Positions 61,601 to 64,000 of a DNA stretch of 64,000 nucleotides are shown in pieces. The stretch comes from Ovis canadensis (taxonomy: Eukaryota; Chordata; Mammalia; Artiodactyla; Bovidae), in assembly GCF_042477335.2 (NCBI RefSeq), contig NC_091251.1, positions 27,606,501 through 27,670,500 of the forward strand, in the 5' to 3' direction. Each line of letters opens with the position of its first letter. The first letter of the stretch is position 1. The position numbers were made by a program, and so were the translations under genes. The notes under the pieces were generated by a model that did not search any database, was not told the origin of the DNA, and was given only the letters and a program-made list of their open reading frames with translations.

Positions 61601-62056
61601 CAGTCTCTTCTCTAAGATCAAAGTGTCTAATTCTCCCCCTGCCTCACCCAGCAGGATTCTGCTGCCTTCCCACTCTCTGGCTGATCAAAGTTTTTGTTAA
61701 TAGATGGTGTCCATTCCAGAGGACAGTGGTTGACCCACCCAATGATGTCCCAAACTGTCCCTTGATGTGCCCAGTGGAGATGGGTGTCTTGGGCTGCAGG
61801 ACCCTGTTGCTGGCCCTTTCACCTACATCTTTCTAGTGCATGCAAAGACACTCCCCCACACAGGGCAGCATCTGCCATGGGTTGGGGGGGCCCTGTTTGG
61901 AGGAGGAAAGAGTCCCAGCCCTGCTCACCTGGATCTGCCCGGGGCCAATGTAAAACTTCTTCAAGATGTTGATGAGGAAGTGCTGAACCTCCACCCAGGG
62001 GTAGATGCTGTTGGAGCCGTCCAGGACAATGACGATGTCCATGTAGGTCTGGCACC
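4530..62056 (-). CDS. ITGA11: ITGA11, integrin alpha-11 (exons 6-30 of a spliced gene; 5' exons outside window)
   Basis: Alpha subunit of the collagen-binding integrin alpha11/beta1, a type I membrane receptor of mesenchymal cells that binds fibrillar collagen. Joining 25 exons on the minus strand gives one uninterrupted frame of 1030 codons plus TGA. The order is I domain with a complete metal site, three calcium loops of the beta-propeller, a cysteine-containing stalk with many N-glycosylation sequons, one transmembrane helix and a GFFKS tail. All 24 introns in the window are GT-AG and phases agree. ITGA10, the closest paralogue, has a different tail; the ending PTPKVLE is that of alpha-11. 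If 158 residues precede, as in human, the protein is 1188 aa. Residue numbers in the exon entries use that assumption. Downstream lies noncoding flank; in human the neighbour on that side is FEM1B, not seen here. Confidence 0.98.
5243..5356 (-). CDS. ITGA11: ITGA11 exon 29: transmembrane helix
   Basis: Encodes about residues 1128-1165 ([12 protein letters not shown] to LALWK). A 25-residue hydrophobic segment from IPIW to LALW is the single membrane span, with a small-residue GSTLGG stretch typical of alpha-subunit helix packing. 38 codons in phase 0-0, so skipping would remove the whole span and keep the frame. Acceptor CTGCAG|ATC, donor AAG|GTGAGG. Confidence 0.98.
5727..5975 (-). mobile_element. 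L1 3' end fragment
   Basis: Reads, on the minus strand, as the 3' end of a ruminant L1, with the TGAATCAGCTCTATGTGTACA and ATAGGATCAGCAGTATATAT stretches on the plus strand. Confidence 0.7.
6071..6214 (+). mobile_element. Bov-tA type SINE
   Basis: tRNA-derived head (AAAGAATCTGCCTGCAGTGC) and Bov tail (GTTGGACACGACTGAGTGAC). Flanked by a 10-bp target duplication CACAGTGCTT at 6061-6070 and 6215-6224. Confidence 0.9.
6490..6705 (-). mobile_element. CHR-type SINE interrupted by a Bov-tA tail
   Basis: Minus-oriented CHR-like SINE (TTAGTTCCCCGATCAGGGGTC on the plus strand). A Bov tail at about 6541-6599 interrupts it between two CACACAG copies. Confidence 0.7.
8814..8909 (-). CDS. ITGA11: ITGA11 exon 28: calf-2, membrane-proximal stalk
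   Basis: Encodes about residues 1096-1127 ([12 protein letters not shown] to EDPSRQ), 32 codons in phase 0-0. Acceptor CACAG|CTC, donor CAG|GTGAGC. Confidence 0.97.
9005..9115 (-). CDS. ITGA11: ITGA11 exon 27: calf-2
   Basis: Encodes about residues 1059-1095 ([12 protein letters not shown] to LRSLKA), 37 codons in phase 0-0; sequon NHS. Acceptor TTTCAG|AATC, donor GCA|GTAAGT. The following intron is only 95 bases. Confidence 0.97.
9645..9830 (+). mobile_element. L1 ORF2 (reverse transcriptase region) fragment
   Basis: CTCCTAGCCAAAGGAATAAG and TTGCAGATGACACTATCCTA resemble the segment of L1 ORF2 around the catalytic aspartates. Short and frame-broken. Confidence 0.65.
10085..10305 (+). mobile_element. 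Bov-tA type SINE
   Basis: Head with AAGAATCCGCCTGCCAATGC and tail AAAGTCGGACACAACTGAGC; diverged. Confidence 0.85.
10480..10655 (-). mobile_element. CHR-type SINE
   Basis: Poly-T start then, on the plus strand, CCCTGACCAGGGATCGAATC and TTAGCCACTGAACCACTAGG, the reverse complement of a CHR SINE head. Confidence 0.8.
10913..10999 (-). CDS. ITGA11: ITGA11 exon 26: calf-2
   Basis: Encodes about residues 1030-1058 ([12 protein letters not shown] to SRALQL), 29 codons in phase 0-0. Two sequons, NTS and NST. Acceptor GTGCAG|GTGAAC, donor CTG|GTGAGC. Confidence 0.97.
11195..11308 (-). CDS. ITGA11: ITGA11 exon 25: calf-2
   Basis: Encodes about residues 992-1029 ([11 protein letters not shown] to DFLTDQ), 38 codons in phase 0-0. 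Acceptor CACAG|ATCC, donor CAG|GTACCC. Only 195 bases of intron separate it from exon 26. Confidence 0.97.
11309..12779. other. Intron 24
   Basis: Contains a minus-oriented BovB end, a MIR-like stretch (about 11925-12055) and a second MIR-like stretch (about 12585-12690, with core CTTGCCTAAAGTCACACAG). Nothing else recognised. Confidence 0.75.
11761..11920 (-). mobile_element. BovB 3' end fragment
   Basis: Plus strand begins AGTTCAGCTCAGCTCAG and continues with the complement of the BovB 3' end (GTCCATTGAGTCAGTGATGC). Confidence 0.88.
12780..12870 (-). CDS. ITGA11: ITGA11 exon 24: calf-2
   Basis: Encodes about residues 962-991 ([11 protein letters not shown] to FHCVFK). Sequon NSS. Acceptor CTGCAG|GAGC, donor AAG|GTTAGG, less typical because of T at +3. 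Recognised from homology; no long open frame surrounds it. Confidence 0.96.
12871..13670. other. Intron 23, no element recognised
   Basis: GC-rich unique intron sequence. Open frames of about 140-165 codons overlap exon 23 and run into this intron; they are chance frames in GC-rich sequence. Confidence 0.7.
13671..13760 (-). CDS. ITGA11: ITGA11 exon 23: calf-1/calf-2
   Basis: Encodes about residues 932-960 ([12 protein letters not shown] to DVLFT) with a split Arg. The start is strongly acidic (DSDEEE), more so than the human SDSNERDS as I recall it, at the same length. Acceptor TTGCAG|TGAC, donor CAG|GTGGGC. Confidence 0.97.
14180..14525 (+). mobile_element. BovB 3' end fragment
   Basis: From ACTCTTGAGAGTCCCTTGGA to the terminal GAACTGAACTGAG. 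More diverged than the copy at 30613-31576. Confidence 0.9.
15314..15395 (+). pseudogene. 5S rRNA pseudogene (3'-truncated)
   Basis: The block CAGAAGCTAAGCAGGGTTGA followed by GCCTGGTTAGTGCTTGGATG and GGAG matches 5S rRNA over its internal control region (box A and box C). Upstream, ACCACCCTGCACGC matches the 5S ACCACCCTGAACGC, with several differences and a missing 5' start. The last quarter of 5S is absent. It is on the strand opposite ITGA11, in intron 22. Confidence 0.85.
15405..15615 (+). mobile_element. MIR-like SINE
   Basis: CAACCTCTCTGAGC followed by a stretch ending AATGAGATAATATGTGCCCA has the MIR core layout. Ancient and diverged. Confidence 0.6.
15815..15891 (-). CDS. ITGA11: ITGA11 exon 22: calf-1
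   Basis: Encodes about residues 906-930 ([12 protein letters not shown] to QLTAG) with S931 split after AG. Acceptor TTTGCAG|GTGGC, donor CAG|GTCAGG. The preceding intron contains the minisatellite. Confidence 0.97.
17118..17240 (+). mobile_element. CHR-type SINE
   Basis: GTCCCTGGTGGTTCAGCAGT head and TTAGGGAACTAAGATCCCAC, followed by an A/T-rich tail. Confidence 0.85.
17534..17605 (-). repeat. Two diverged units at the edge of the minisatellite
   Basis: Units of 35 bp (17534-17568) and 37 bp (17569-17605) share the CCCCCCACACCG core with the main array but have CCTGACCC(A/G)CCTGGG in place of the exon-derived half. They look older than the perfect copies. Confidence 0.8.
17606..18044 (-). 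repeat. 38-bp minisatellite spanning the exon 21 5' splice site
   Basis: Units start at 17606 and every 38 bp to 17986, eleven copies that read identical, plus a twelfth partial copy from 18024 that includes the real exon end. On the sense strand each unit carries GGCCAAGGCCAAG followed by GTGGCGGCTGGGGCGCGG and a run of six G. GC content is 30 of 38 bases, with three CpG per unit. Because 38 is not a multiple of 3, the frame rotates and repeats every 114 bp (38 codons). Confidence 0.97.
18031..18129 (-). CDS. ITGA11: ITGA11 exon 21: calf-1, ends inside a minisatellite
   Basis: Encodes about residues 873-905 ([14 protein letters not shown] to RAKAK), 33 codons in phase 0-0; sequon NVS. The last 13-14 bases, coding the AKAK end, and the donor AAG|GTGGCG are part of a 38-bp tandem array that continues 425 bp into the intron. 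The exon end is therefore chosen by the frame of exon 22 (VAFRLDF) and by the known AKAKVAF order, not by sequence uniqueness. The exon frame stays open without a stop to 17407. Confidence 0.94.
19125..19190 (+). repeat. (GT)n/(GCGT)n microsatellite
   Basis: Alternating purine-pyrimidine tract of GT with GC and GCAT interruptions. Confidence 0.9.
20253..20395 (+). mobile_element. MER5-like hAT transposon remnant
   Basis: GTGGTTCTCAGCCCTGGCTA start, ATCACCGGGAAGCTTCAATA and CCCAGGTGATTCTGAGG follow the MER5 pattern. Diverged. Confidence 0.6.
20470..20677 (-). CDS. ITGA11: ITGA11 exon 20: calf-1 domain
   Basis: Encodes about residues 804-872 ([14 protein letters not shown] to SLIQK), the largest stalk exon here. 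A cysteine pair and the sequon NIS are visible. Acceptor CTCAG|GGAG, donor AAG|GTAAGG, the strongest kind of site. Confidence 0.97.
21055..21181 (-). mobile_element. CHR-type SINE
   Basis: Plus strand TTGGCTGTGCCAAGCAGCAT and TTAGTTCCCTGACCAGGGAT identify a CHR SINE in reverse orientation. Confidence 0.85.
21263..21536 (+). mobile_element. BovA-type SINE (two Bov monomers)
   Basis: Two related Bov monomers in tandem ending CTTAGCAGCAGCAGC. Flanked by an 11-bp target duplication AATCATGTTAT at 21252-21262 and 21537-21547. Confidence 0.93.
22123..22208 (-). CDS. ITGA11: ITGA11 exon 19: thigh/calf junction
   Basis: Encodes about residues 775-802 ([13 protein letters not shown] to LPTA) with M803 split after AT. 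The CNEDEHC cysteines match the genu region of alpha integrins. Acceptor CCCAG|GTGCC, donor CAT|GTGAGT. Short, and in a frame without a nearby ATG; recognised from homology. Confidence 0.96.
22209..25643. other. Intron 18
   Basis: One SINE (23437-23642). L2-like stretches around 22430-22830 and 24180-24400 and a MIR-like stretch around 25290-25370 are suspected. No gene. Confidence 0.65.
23437..23642 (-). mobile_element. Bov-tA type SINE
   Basis: Plus strand begins AATCGCTCAGTCATGTCTGA and ends TCTGAGCCACCAGAGAAGCC, the reverse of a Bov-tA element. Confidence 0.9.
25644..25754 (-). CDS. ITGA11: ITGA11 exon 18: thigh domain
   Basis: Encodes about residues 738-774 ([11 protein letters not shown] to TLRVS), 37 codons in phase 0-0. 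Acceptor CACAG|GATAC, donor TCG|GTATGT. Confidence 0.97.
25755..26987. other. Intron 17, nothing recognised
   Basis: Unique noncoding sequence; no repeat or regulatory signal that I can support. Confidence 0.6.
26988..27130 (-). CDS. ITGA11: ITGA11 exon 17: thigh domain
   Basis: Encodes about residues 691-737 ([11 protein letters not shown] to INFHVL). Sequon NAT. Acceptor CTCCAG|GC, donor CTG|GTGAGC. A purine-rich tract, which is pyrimidine-rich in the transcript, lies about 200 bases upstream. Confidence 0.97.
27131..28497. other. Intron 16 with purine-rich tract
   Basis: A G/A-rich tract at about 27330-27445 (AGAAGAGGGAGAAGAAAGGA type) is the only notable feature; on the transcript it is a long pyrimidine tract. 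The rest is unique. Confidence 0.7.
28498..28664 (-). CDS. ITGA11: ITGA11 exon 16: start of thigh domain
   Basis: Encodes about residues 635-689 ([13 protein letters not shown] to QTATV) and one base of a Gly codon. It is the first thigh segment of the stalk, with cysteines in [12 protein letters not shown] that probably pair. Sequon NAS. Acceptor CTGCAG|GTCC, donor TTG|GTAAAT. Confidence 0.97.
29240..29386 (-). mobile_element. Bov-tA type SINE inside L1
   Basis: Reverse-oriented tRNA-derived SINE (TCTGAGCCACCAGGGAAGCC on the plus strand). 12-bp target duplication CTATGGTCAATT at 29228-29239 and 29387-29398. Confidence 0.93.
29975..30234 (-). mobile_element. BovA-type SINE inside L1
   Basis: Two reverse-oriented Bov monomers, starting GCTGCTAAGCCGCTTCAGTC. 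12-bp target duplication TTCCTAATTACT at 29963-29974 and 30235-30246. Confidence 0.93.
30613..31576 (+). mobile_element. BovB (RTE) LINE 3' end inside L1
   Basis: From CAGGAAGCAACAGTTAGACC to GACTGAACTGA, flanked by ACATAT at 30607-30612 and 31577-31582. Two overlapping frames: the first covers the catalytic block of the reverse transcriptase, but the expected YADD reads YAYD. The second (30864-31571, 235 codons) covers the C-terminal region intact. They are separated by a one-base deletion near 30860. The copy is therefore inactive. Confidence 0.95.
32700..32880 (+). mobile_element. MER5-like hAT transposon remnant
   Basis: AGTGGTTCTCAGACTTAGGT start and AGCTCCCAGGTGATGCTAAT near the end match the MER5 layout. 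Confidence 0.7.
34410..34540 (-). CDS. ITGA11: ITGA11 exon 15: propeller, third calcium loop
   Basis: Encodes about residues 591-633 ([10 protein letters not shown] to NAVIL) plus two bases of W634. DLDEDGLVD (about 613-621) is the third calcium loop. The donor must be GTG|GTTGGT to restore W-S-R-P with exon 16; it is weak. Acceptor CTGCAG|AGA. Confidence 0.95.
34541..35658. other. Intron 14
   Basis: Contains a plus-oriented L1 3' end (about 34770-34950), a reverse Bov-tA SINE (35155-35363) and a G-run at 35438-35453. Confidence 0.8.
35155..35363 (-). mobile_element. Bov-tA type SINE
   Basis: Plus strand GTTCAGCTGTGTCCGACTCT to CTGAGCCACTAGGGAAGCCC, the reverse of a Bov-tA. Similar AGGCCTTCTC and AGGTCTTCTC stretches flank it. 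Confidence 0.9.
35659..35862 (-). CDS. ITGA11: ITGA11 exon 14: propeller, second calcium loop
   Basis: Encodes about residues 523-590 ([11 protein letters not shown] to KTPKQ). DLNQDSYND (about 551-559) is the second calcium loop; sequon NGT. 68 codons in phase 0-0. The donor CAG|GTTCCG is poor after the GT. A 9-bp tandem repeat lies about 45-90 bases upstream of the acceptor TTGCAG. Confidence 0.97.
35906..35950 (-). repeat. 9-bp tandem repeat (GGGCTCTCA)5
   Basis: Five perfect 9-bp units upstream of exon 14. On the transcript the unit is TGAGAGCCC, 44-88 bases before the acceptor. Confidence 0.95.
36155..36295 (-). CDS. ITGA11: ITGA11 exon 13: propeller, first calcium loop
   Basis: Encodes about residues 476-522 (IGSYYGSEI to VYNLRQ). 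The loop DVDEDGVTD (about 488-496) fits the DxDxDGxxD calcium-binding pattern. Exactly 47 codons in phase 0-0, so skipping would keep the frame. Acceptor CGCAG|ATA, donor CAG|GTACGG. Confidence 0.97.
36296..39524. other. Intron 12
   Basis: Contains a reverse BovB fragment (36461-36876), a short palindrome (37470-37491), a pyrimidine-rich stretch (37540-37740) and a MIR-like stretch (about 37870-38035). The rest is unique. Confidence 0.75.
36461..36876 (-). mobile_element. BovB 3' end fragment
   Basis: Plus strand TCAGTTGTTCAGTTGCTAAG, then the complement of the BovB C-terminal coding region (GGCCAAAGTATTGGAGCTTC). Diverged, with frame breaks. Confidence 0.9.
39525..39673 (-). CDS. ITGA11: ITGA11 exon 12: beta-propeller blade
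   Basis: Encodes about residues 427-475 ([13 protein letters not shown] to LRGEQ). The [13 protein letters not shown] segment is a typical FG-GAP strand. Two sequons, NHT and NRS. Acceptor GGCAG|GGTAC, donor CAG|GTAACG. Confidence 0.97.
39674..42408. other. Intron 11
   Basis: One SINE with target duplication (41657-41813), a Bov tail remnant (about 41850-41898) and a possible DNA-transposon end (about 42035-42110, TTTTTCCACGGATGGGGGCG). Otherwise unique. Confidence 0.7.
41657..41813 (+). mobile_element. Bov-tA type SINE
   Basis: TGTAGCTCAGCTGGTAAAGA head and GTTGGACACGACTGAGTGAC tail. 12-bp target duplication TAAGGTGCTTAA at 41645-41656 and 41814-41825. Confidence 0.93.
42409..42553 (-). 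CDS. ITGA11: ITGA11 exon 11: beta-propeller blade
   Basis: Encodes about residues 378-425, starting [15 protein letters not shown], an FG-GAP type repeat, and ending NHGAYL with one base of a Gly codon. Acceptor GTCAG|GAC, donor CTGG|GTAAGA. Confidence 0.97.
42918..43098 (-). mobile_element. Bov-tA type SINE
   Basis: Reverse orientation: plus strand GATCGCTCAGTCGTGTCCGA to TGAGCCACCAGGGAAGCCCC. Imperfect flanking CTTTAAGTG and CTTCAAGTG. Confidence 0.9.
43125..43325 (+). mobile_element. Bov-tA type SINE
   Basis: GGGGCTTCCCTGGGGCACCG head and CACGACTGAAGCGACTTAGC tail, only about 25 bases from the reverse SINE at 42918-43098, so the pair is a head-to-head inverted repeat. Confidence 0.9.
44285..44495 (+). 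mobile_element. Bov-tA type SINE
   Basis: GGTGGCTCAGTTGGTAAAGA head, tail with AAAGACATGACCAAACGATT and a CCA-rich end. Confidence 0.9.
46095..46310 (+). mobile_element. MER20-like hAT transposon remnant
   Basis: GTGGTTCCCAACTGGGGGTG, CAGGGATGCTCCTGCC and CACAGGACAGCCTCGTAGCA follow the MER20 order. Confidence 0.7.
46765..46972 (-). mobile_element. Bov-tA type SINE
   Basis: Reverse orientation: plus strand AGTCACTAAGTCGTGCCTGA to CTGAGCCACCTGAGAAGCCC. Confidence 0.9.
49917..50177 (+). mobile_element. BovA-type SINE (two monomers)
   Basis: Two Bov monomers ending CTTAGCAGCAG. 12-bp target duplication CTCCCCAACTAG at 49905-49916 and 50178-50189. Confidence 0.93.
50570..50675 (-). mobile_element. 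CHR-type SINE fragment
   Basis: Plus strand TTAATTCCCTGATCAGGGAT and GTCTTAACCACTAGGCCACC. Confidence 0.8.
51932..52125 (+). mobile_element. Bov-tA type SINE
   Basis: Head GGCTTCCCAGGTGGCTGAAA, truncated tail GACATGACTGGGTGACTGGG. 13-bp target duplication TGCCCCTCTGGCA at 51919-51931 and 52126-52138. Confidence 0.93.
52676..52746 (-). CDS. ITGA11: ITGA11 exon 10: return from I domain to propeller
   Basis: A short 71-base exon encoding about residues 355-377 (TNKNETSFG to SHVVE), the linker and first strand after the I domain. One sequon, NET. Acceptor TTTTAG|GCACG, donor GAG|GTAAGG. The next intron is the longest complete one in the window (about 10.1 kb). Confidence 0.96.
52747..54266. other. 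Intron 9
   Basis: Unique sequence except for the CHR SINE at 54017-54188. Confidence 0.75.
54017..54188 (-). mobile_element. CHR-type SINE
   Basis: Poly-T start and plus-strand TAGCTCCCGGATCAGGGATG. 12-bp target duplication GGGGCTGGATTT at 54005-54016 and 54189-54200. Confidence 0.92.
54267..54432 (-). CDS. ITGA11: ITGA11 exon 9: end of I domain
   Basis: Encodes about residues 299-353 (VLGYYNRRG to RIFSLE) plus one base of G354. It contains the C-terminal strands and helix 7 of the I domain, the helix that moves on activation. One sequon, NVT. Acceptor GGCAG|GTCC, donor GAAG|GTGAGC. A CHR-type SINE ends only 66 bp beyond the donor. Confidence 0.97.
54771..54915 (-). CDS. ITGA11: ITGA11 exon 8: I domain, MIDAS aspartate
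   Basis: Encodes about residues 251-298 (SEAFQKGG to YAVA). VITDGESHD holds the third metal-site residue (about D271). One sequon, NVT. Acceptor TTCCAG|C; an AG four bases downstream (TCAG) would break the frame, so the first one is used. Donor GCC|GTGAGT. Confidence 0.97.
55130..55745 (-). mobile_element. L1 3' end with inserted SINE piece
   Basis: Plus strand AATGTTGTGTTAGTTGC, then, after the insertion at 55237-55311 (GGGCTTCCCTTGTGGCTCAG), the L1 3' region continues to CTCTGTATGACAGACTCTAG. An (ACAT)n-rich stretch follows the SINE piece. Confidence 0.85.
57501..57747 (-). mobile_element. BovB 3' end fragment
   Basis: Plus strand TCAGTTCAGTTCAGTCGCTC to GCCAAAGTACTGGAGCTT; young-looking, few differences from the copy at 30613-31576. 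Confidence 0.93.
57793..57990 (+). mobile_element. Bov-tA type SINE
   Basis: CAGGCTTGCCAGTGGCTCAG head and AACATAACTTAGCGACTAAA tail. Confidence 0.9.
59905..60012 (+). mobile_element. CHR-type SINE fragment
   Basis: TCTGGCAGTCCAGGGGTTAA and GGCAAGGAACTAAGATCTCA. Confidence 0.85.
60459..60607 (-). CDS. ITGA11: ITGA11 exon 7: I domain, MIDAS threonine
   Basis: Encodes about residues 201-249 plus part of R250. The segment GGTETRT carries the threonine (about T240) that completes the second loop of the metal site. Acceptor CTCGCAG|GTT; donor TCG|GTAAAA, followed by an AT-rich run. No long open frame marks the exon, because it has no in-frame ATG near its start; it was found by matching the missing stretch between exons 6 and 8. 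Confidence 0.96.
60608..61928. other. Intron 6
   Basis: Unique sequence with one SINE (61263-61470). Confidence 0.75.
61263..61470 (+). mobile_element. CHR-type SINE with TAAA tail
   Basis: GGGCTTCCCTAATGGCTCGG head, CCATGACTACTGAGCGTGCT body and an AAATAAATAAA-type tail. Confidence 0.88.
61929..62056 (-). CDS. ITGA11: ITGA11 exon 6: start of I domain
   Basis: Encodes about residues 159-200, beginning CQTYMDIV. The metal-ion-dependent adhesion site motif DGSNS (D170, S172, S174) lies here; these side chains hold the cation that bridges to a collagen glutamate. The exon starts after CGCAG with two bases finishing an Arg codon and ends CAG|GTGAGC in phase 0. The upstream exon is not in the window. 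Confidence 0.97.
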
Positions 62057-64000
62057 CTGCGAAGTGAGGACATGGTCACAGCTGCCCCGGGAGCCAGGGT
62101 CTGCAAATCTCCGGTTCCCTGAATGATTGTCCAAGGAAGCCTGGTCTGGGAGCCGTCTTCAGGCTGAACATTTATCTGGGCCACGTGAGAGAGGAGCCCA
62201 GGAATTCCTGACCCTGCTCCACGGCTCTGAGCTGGCAGTCTAAACACAGCATCAGTTAAGCCAGAATGCCTCTGCTCCTCATAAGGAACTGACCACCATC
62301 GGCTGGTCCTAGTTTGGAAGGCAGCCAACACTGCCCAAATCATTGGTTCATTATTGTGTATTTTACAGTAATGGGCAGGCTGGCATTTACCACTTTCAGC
62401 TCAAATGAATGGGCTTCACTTCTTAGGAAGGAGGCATGGTGTAAGGGCTAGAAATGTGGAATCTGGCATCAGACTGTTTGACCTCTGGCTTTGACCTTGG
62501 GCAAGTTACTTAACAACTTGGCATCTGTTTGTTTTTGCTTCTGTAAAAGAGATATAATGATAGCAGAGGATTGCTACAAAGAATTAACAAGGTGATGCTT
62601 CCCGAGCTGAACTCAAGAATCTTAGCTGATCCTCATGTTATTTTTTTAACCAAACCAGTTTGTTAACGTAGTAATGACATCATCAGGTCAAGCTCTTGTG
62701 CCTTGATCTCTGCTTTGAGTCTGAAAGTTTCTCTATATTCTTGTAATATGAATACCAAATTAAAATGAATAATAGCAACAGAATGGATAATGAAACCTTG
62801 GTACCATAACAAATGGAAAAAGCATCTTTTAACATCTAAGGAATTGATTTCTGTTTGTGAAACAGCTGGGGTTACTCTGAAATAAGATATCATGAATCTG
62901 ATATGATATATACTAAACTATACCACATTGAAATACTGGGCACCTGCATATTTTCACTGGAGGATTTTCACACTATTTTCAAATAAATCTACTTTATAGC
63001 AGTACGGGGCGGGGGCGGGGGCGGGGGGGGGGGACGGGGGTGTGCTTTGCGAGTCAGCACTCCAGTAACTCCAGCATCGTGGAGGTGCAGCACGTTGACA
63101 GCAGTGCTCCAGGAGGGCAAGGCGGTGGGTTTGAGCCCAGGAGCCTGTCTCAGGCTCTGTGAGCACTTCAGAGGCTCTGGGTGGCTCGGATGCTCAGGGT
63201 TGCCTCTGCTTTAGGAGAAGCTGTGTGGGTGGCTCTCGACTCGCCTGCATCCTACACGTAGCGCGTGATGGCCCTACGCCTCCAGGCTGATGGTGCCGAT
63301 AACTTTGTCTTCTCCACTGCTCCGTGGCCCTACACCTGTGGATCTGCACGTGCTGGGGGGCTGCGTGCTGCCGGCAGCCGCGAGGACACGAGACAGAGAC
63401 GCCTTGATTGGGGGGGGGGGGGTGGTGGGCGGTTCTAATCTACTGGTAGGGACCAGGTTTCTTTTAAAGCCAGTTTTATTATTAGAATGCATTTATTAGT
63501 ACTGATCTCTTTCTTAAGATTTCAGAATTTTTTTCAAGACGCCTCGGGAAGAGCCTTGCTTTAGGTCTGTGATTTTTAAACATGGCTGAACACGCTTCTG
63601 AACACGAGTGCACGCACATGCGCACACGTACCTGGGGCCTCATCCTAGACCGGAGGAGTTAGATCCTCCGTGGTGTCGGCAGAGGTGGCGGGGGCAAGGG
63701 GTAGTGTCCTGGGATCTGATCTGCTGGTCAGCGGGGTGAGGAGGAGGAGGTTCTGGGAGGCTGAACCCAGAGGGAATGCAGCCCTCCTCCCAGCCCAGCC
63801 GCTGCCTCTGCTCTCCCGCTGATGTTGTGTGAGAACAGAATCGAAGCCCCCTCATCACCCCCAAGAGGACCATTTCGCAGCCCCCGCGGGACTGACCCTT
63901 CCTCCCTCCTCCTCCACGCACCACCTTCTGTCTCTGGGCGCTGTTGTTCAGAGGGAGGCTGCCTTCAGCCAGAGGAGCTGATCCCCTCGCCCTCAATAAA
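62057..64000. other. Intron 5 (3' part)
   Basis: Immediately upstream of exon 6 in transcript order. Contains a MIR-like stretch (about 62440-62600) and G-rich tracts (63005-63041, 63410-63422). 63040-63400 is GC-rich and not recognised. The exon 5 coding sequence was looked for and is not here. Confidence 0.7.
63005..63041 (+). repeat. (GGGGGC)n G-rich tract
   Basis: CGGGGCGGGGGCGGGGGCGG and a further G run: at least four runs of four or more G within 37 bases, fitting the G-quadruplex pattern. Confidence 0.9.

Noticed and set aside
63041..63400. Processed pseudogene upstream of exon 6
   Set aside because: No product could be recognised and no A tail or target duplication was found.

Overview
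This is ruminant genomic DNA from the minus-strand gene ITGA11 (integrin alpha-11, the alpha subunit of the collagen receptor alpha11/beta1). The ruminant assignment rests on the repeats: BovB (RTE-type) LINE 3' ends, Bov-tA/BovA SINEs and CHR-type SINEs sit in most introns. They do not separate cattle from sheep, goat or buffalo. The gene assignment rests on 25 consecutive coding exons whose joined reading frame matches mammalian ITGA11 from the start of the inserted (I, or VWA) domain to the stop codon. I compared with human ITGA11 from memory; no database was searched.

Layout: transcription runs from high to low coordinates. 62057-64000 is the 3' part of an intron whose upstream exons (signal peptide and first beta-propeller blades) lie outside the window. 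Exons at 61929-62056, 60459-60607, 54771-54915 and 54267-54432 encode the collagen-binding I domain. Exons at 52676-52746, 42409-42553, 39525-39673, 36155-36295, 35659-35862 and 34410-34540 complete the beta-propeller, with three calcium-binding loops. Exons from 28664 down to 8814 encode the thigh and calf domains of the stalk. Exon 5243-5356 encodes the transmembrane helix and 4530-4601 the short cytoplasmic tail and stop. All internal introns begin GT and end AG, and every phase joins. The exons encode 1030 residues. With the 158 residues upstream in human this makes 1188, the human length. Exon numbers 6-30 assume the 30-exon human structure.

1-4529 is the 3' UTR and downstream flank. It holds a BovB fragment and a GT-rich compound repeat; I see no other gene there. 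The large introns are mosaics of mobile elements, several with clean target-site duplications. The most complex is a plus-strand L1 in intron 15 that was later hit by two SINEs and one BovB.

The most unusual feature is a 38-bp minisatellite (11 perfect units plus a partial one, 17606-18044). It starts inside the 3' end of exon 21 and copies the exon/intron junction, so the true 5' splice site is followed by 11 identical decoys. All frames through the array lack stop codons, so use of a decoy or intron retention could alter the stalk of the integrin. Other points are a 5S rRNA pseudogene in intron 22, weak 5' splice sites at neighbouring exons 14 and 15, a 9-bp repeat upstream of exon 14, and two BovB copies with the same one-base deletion.
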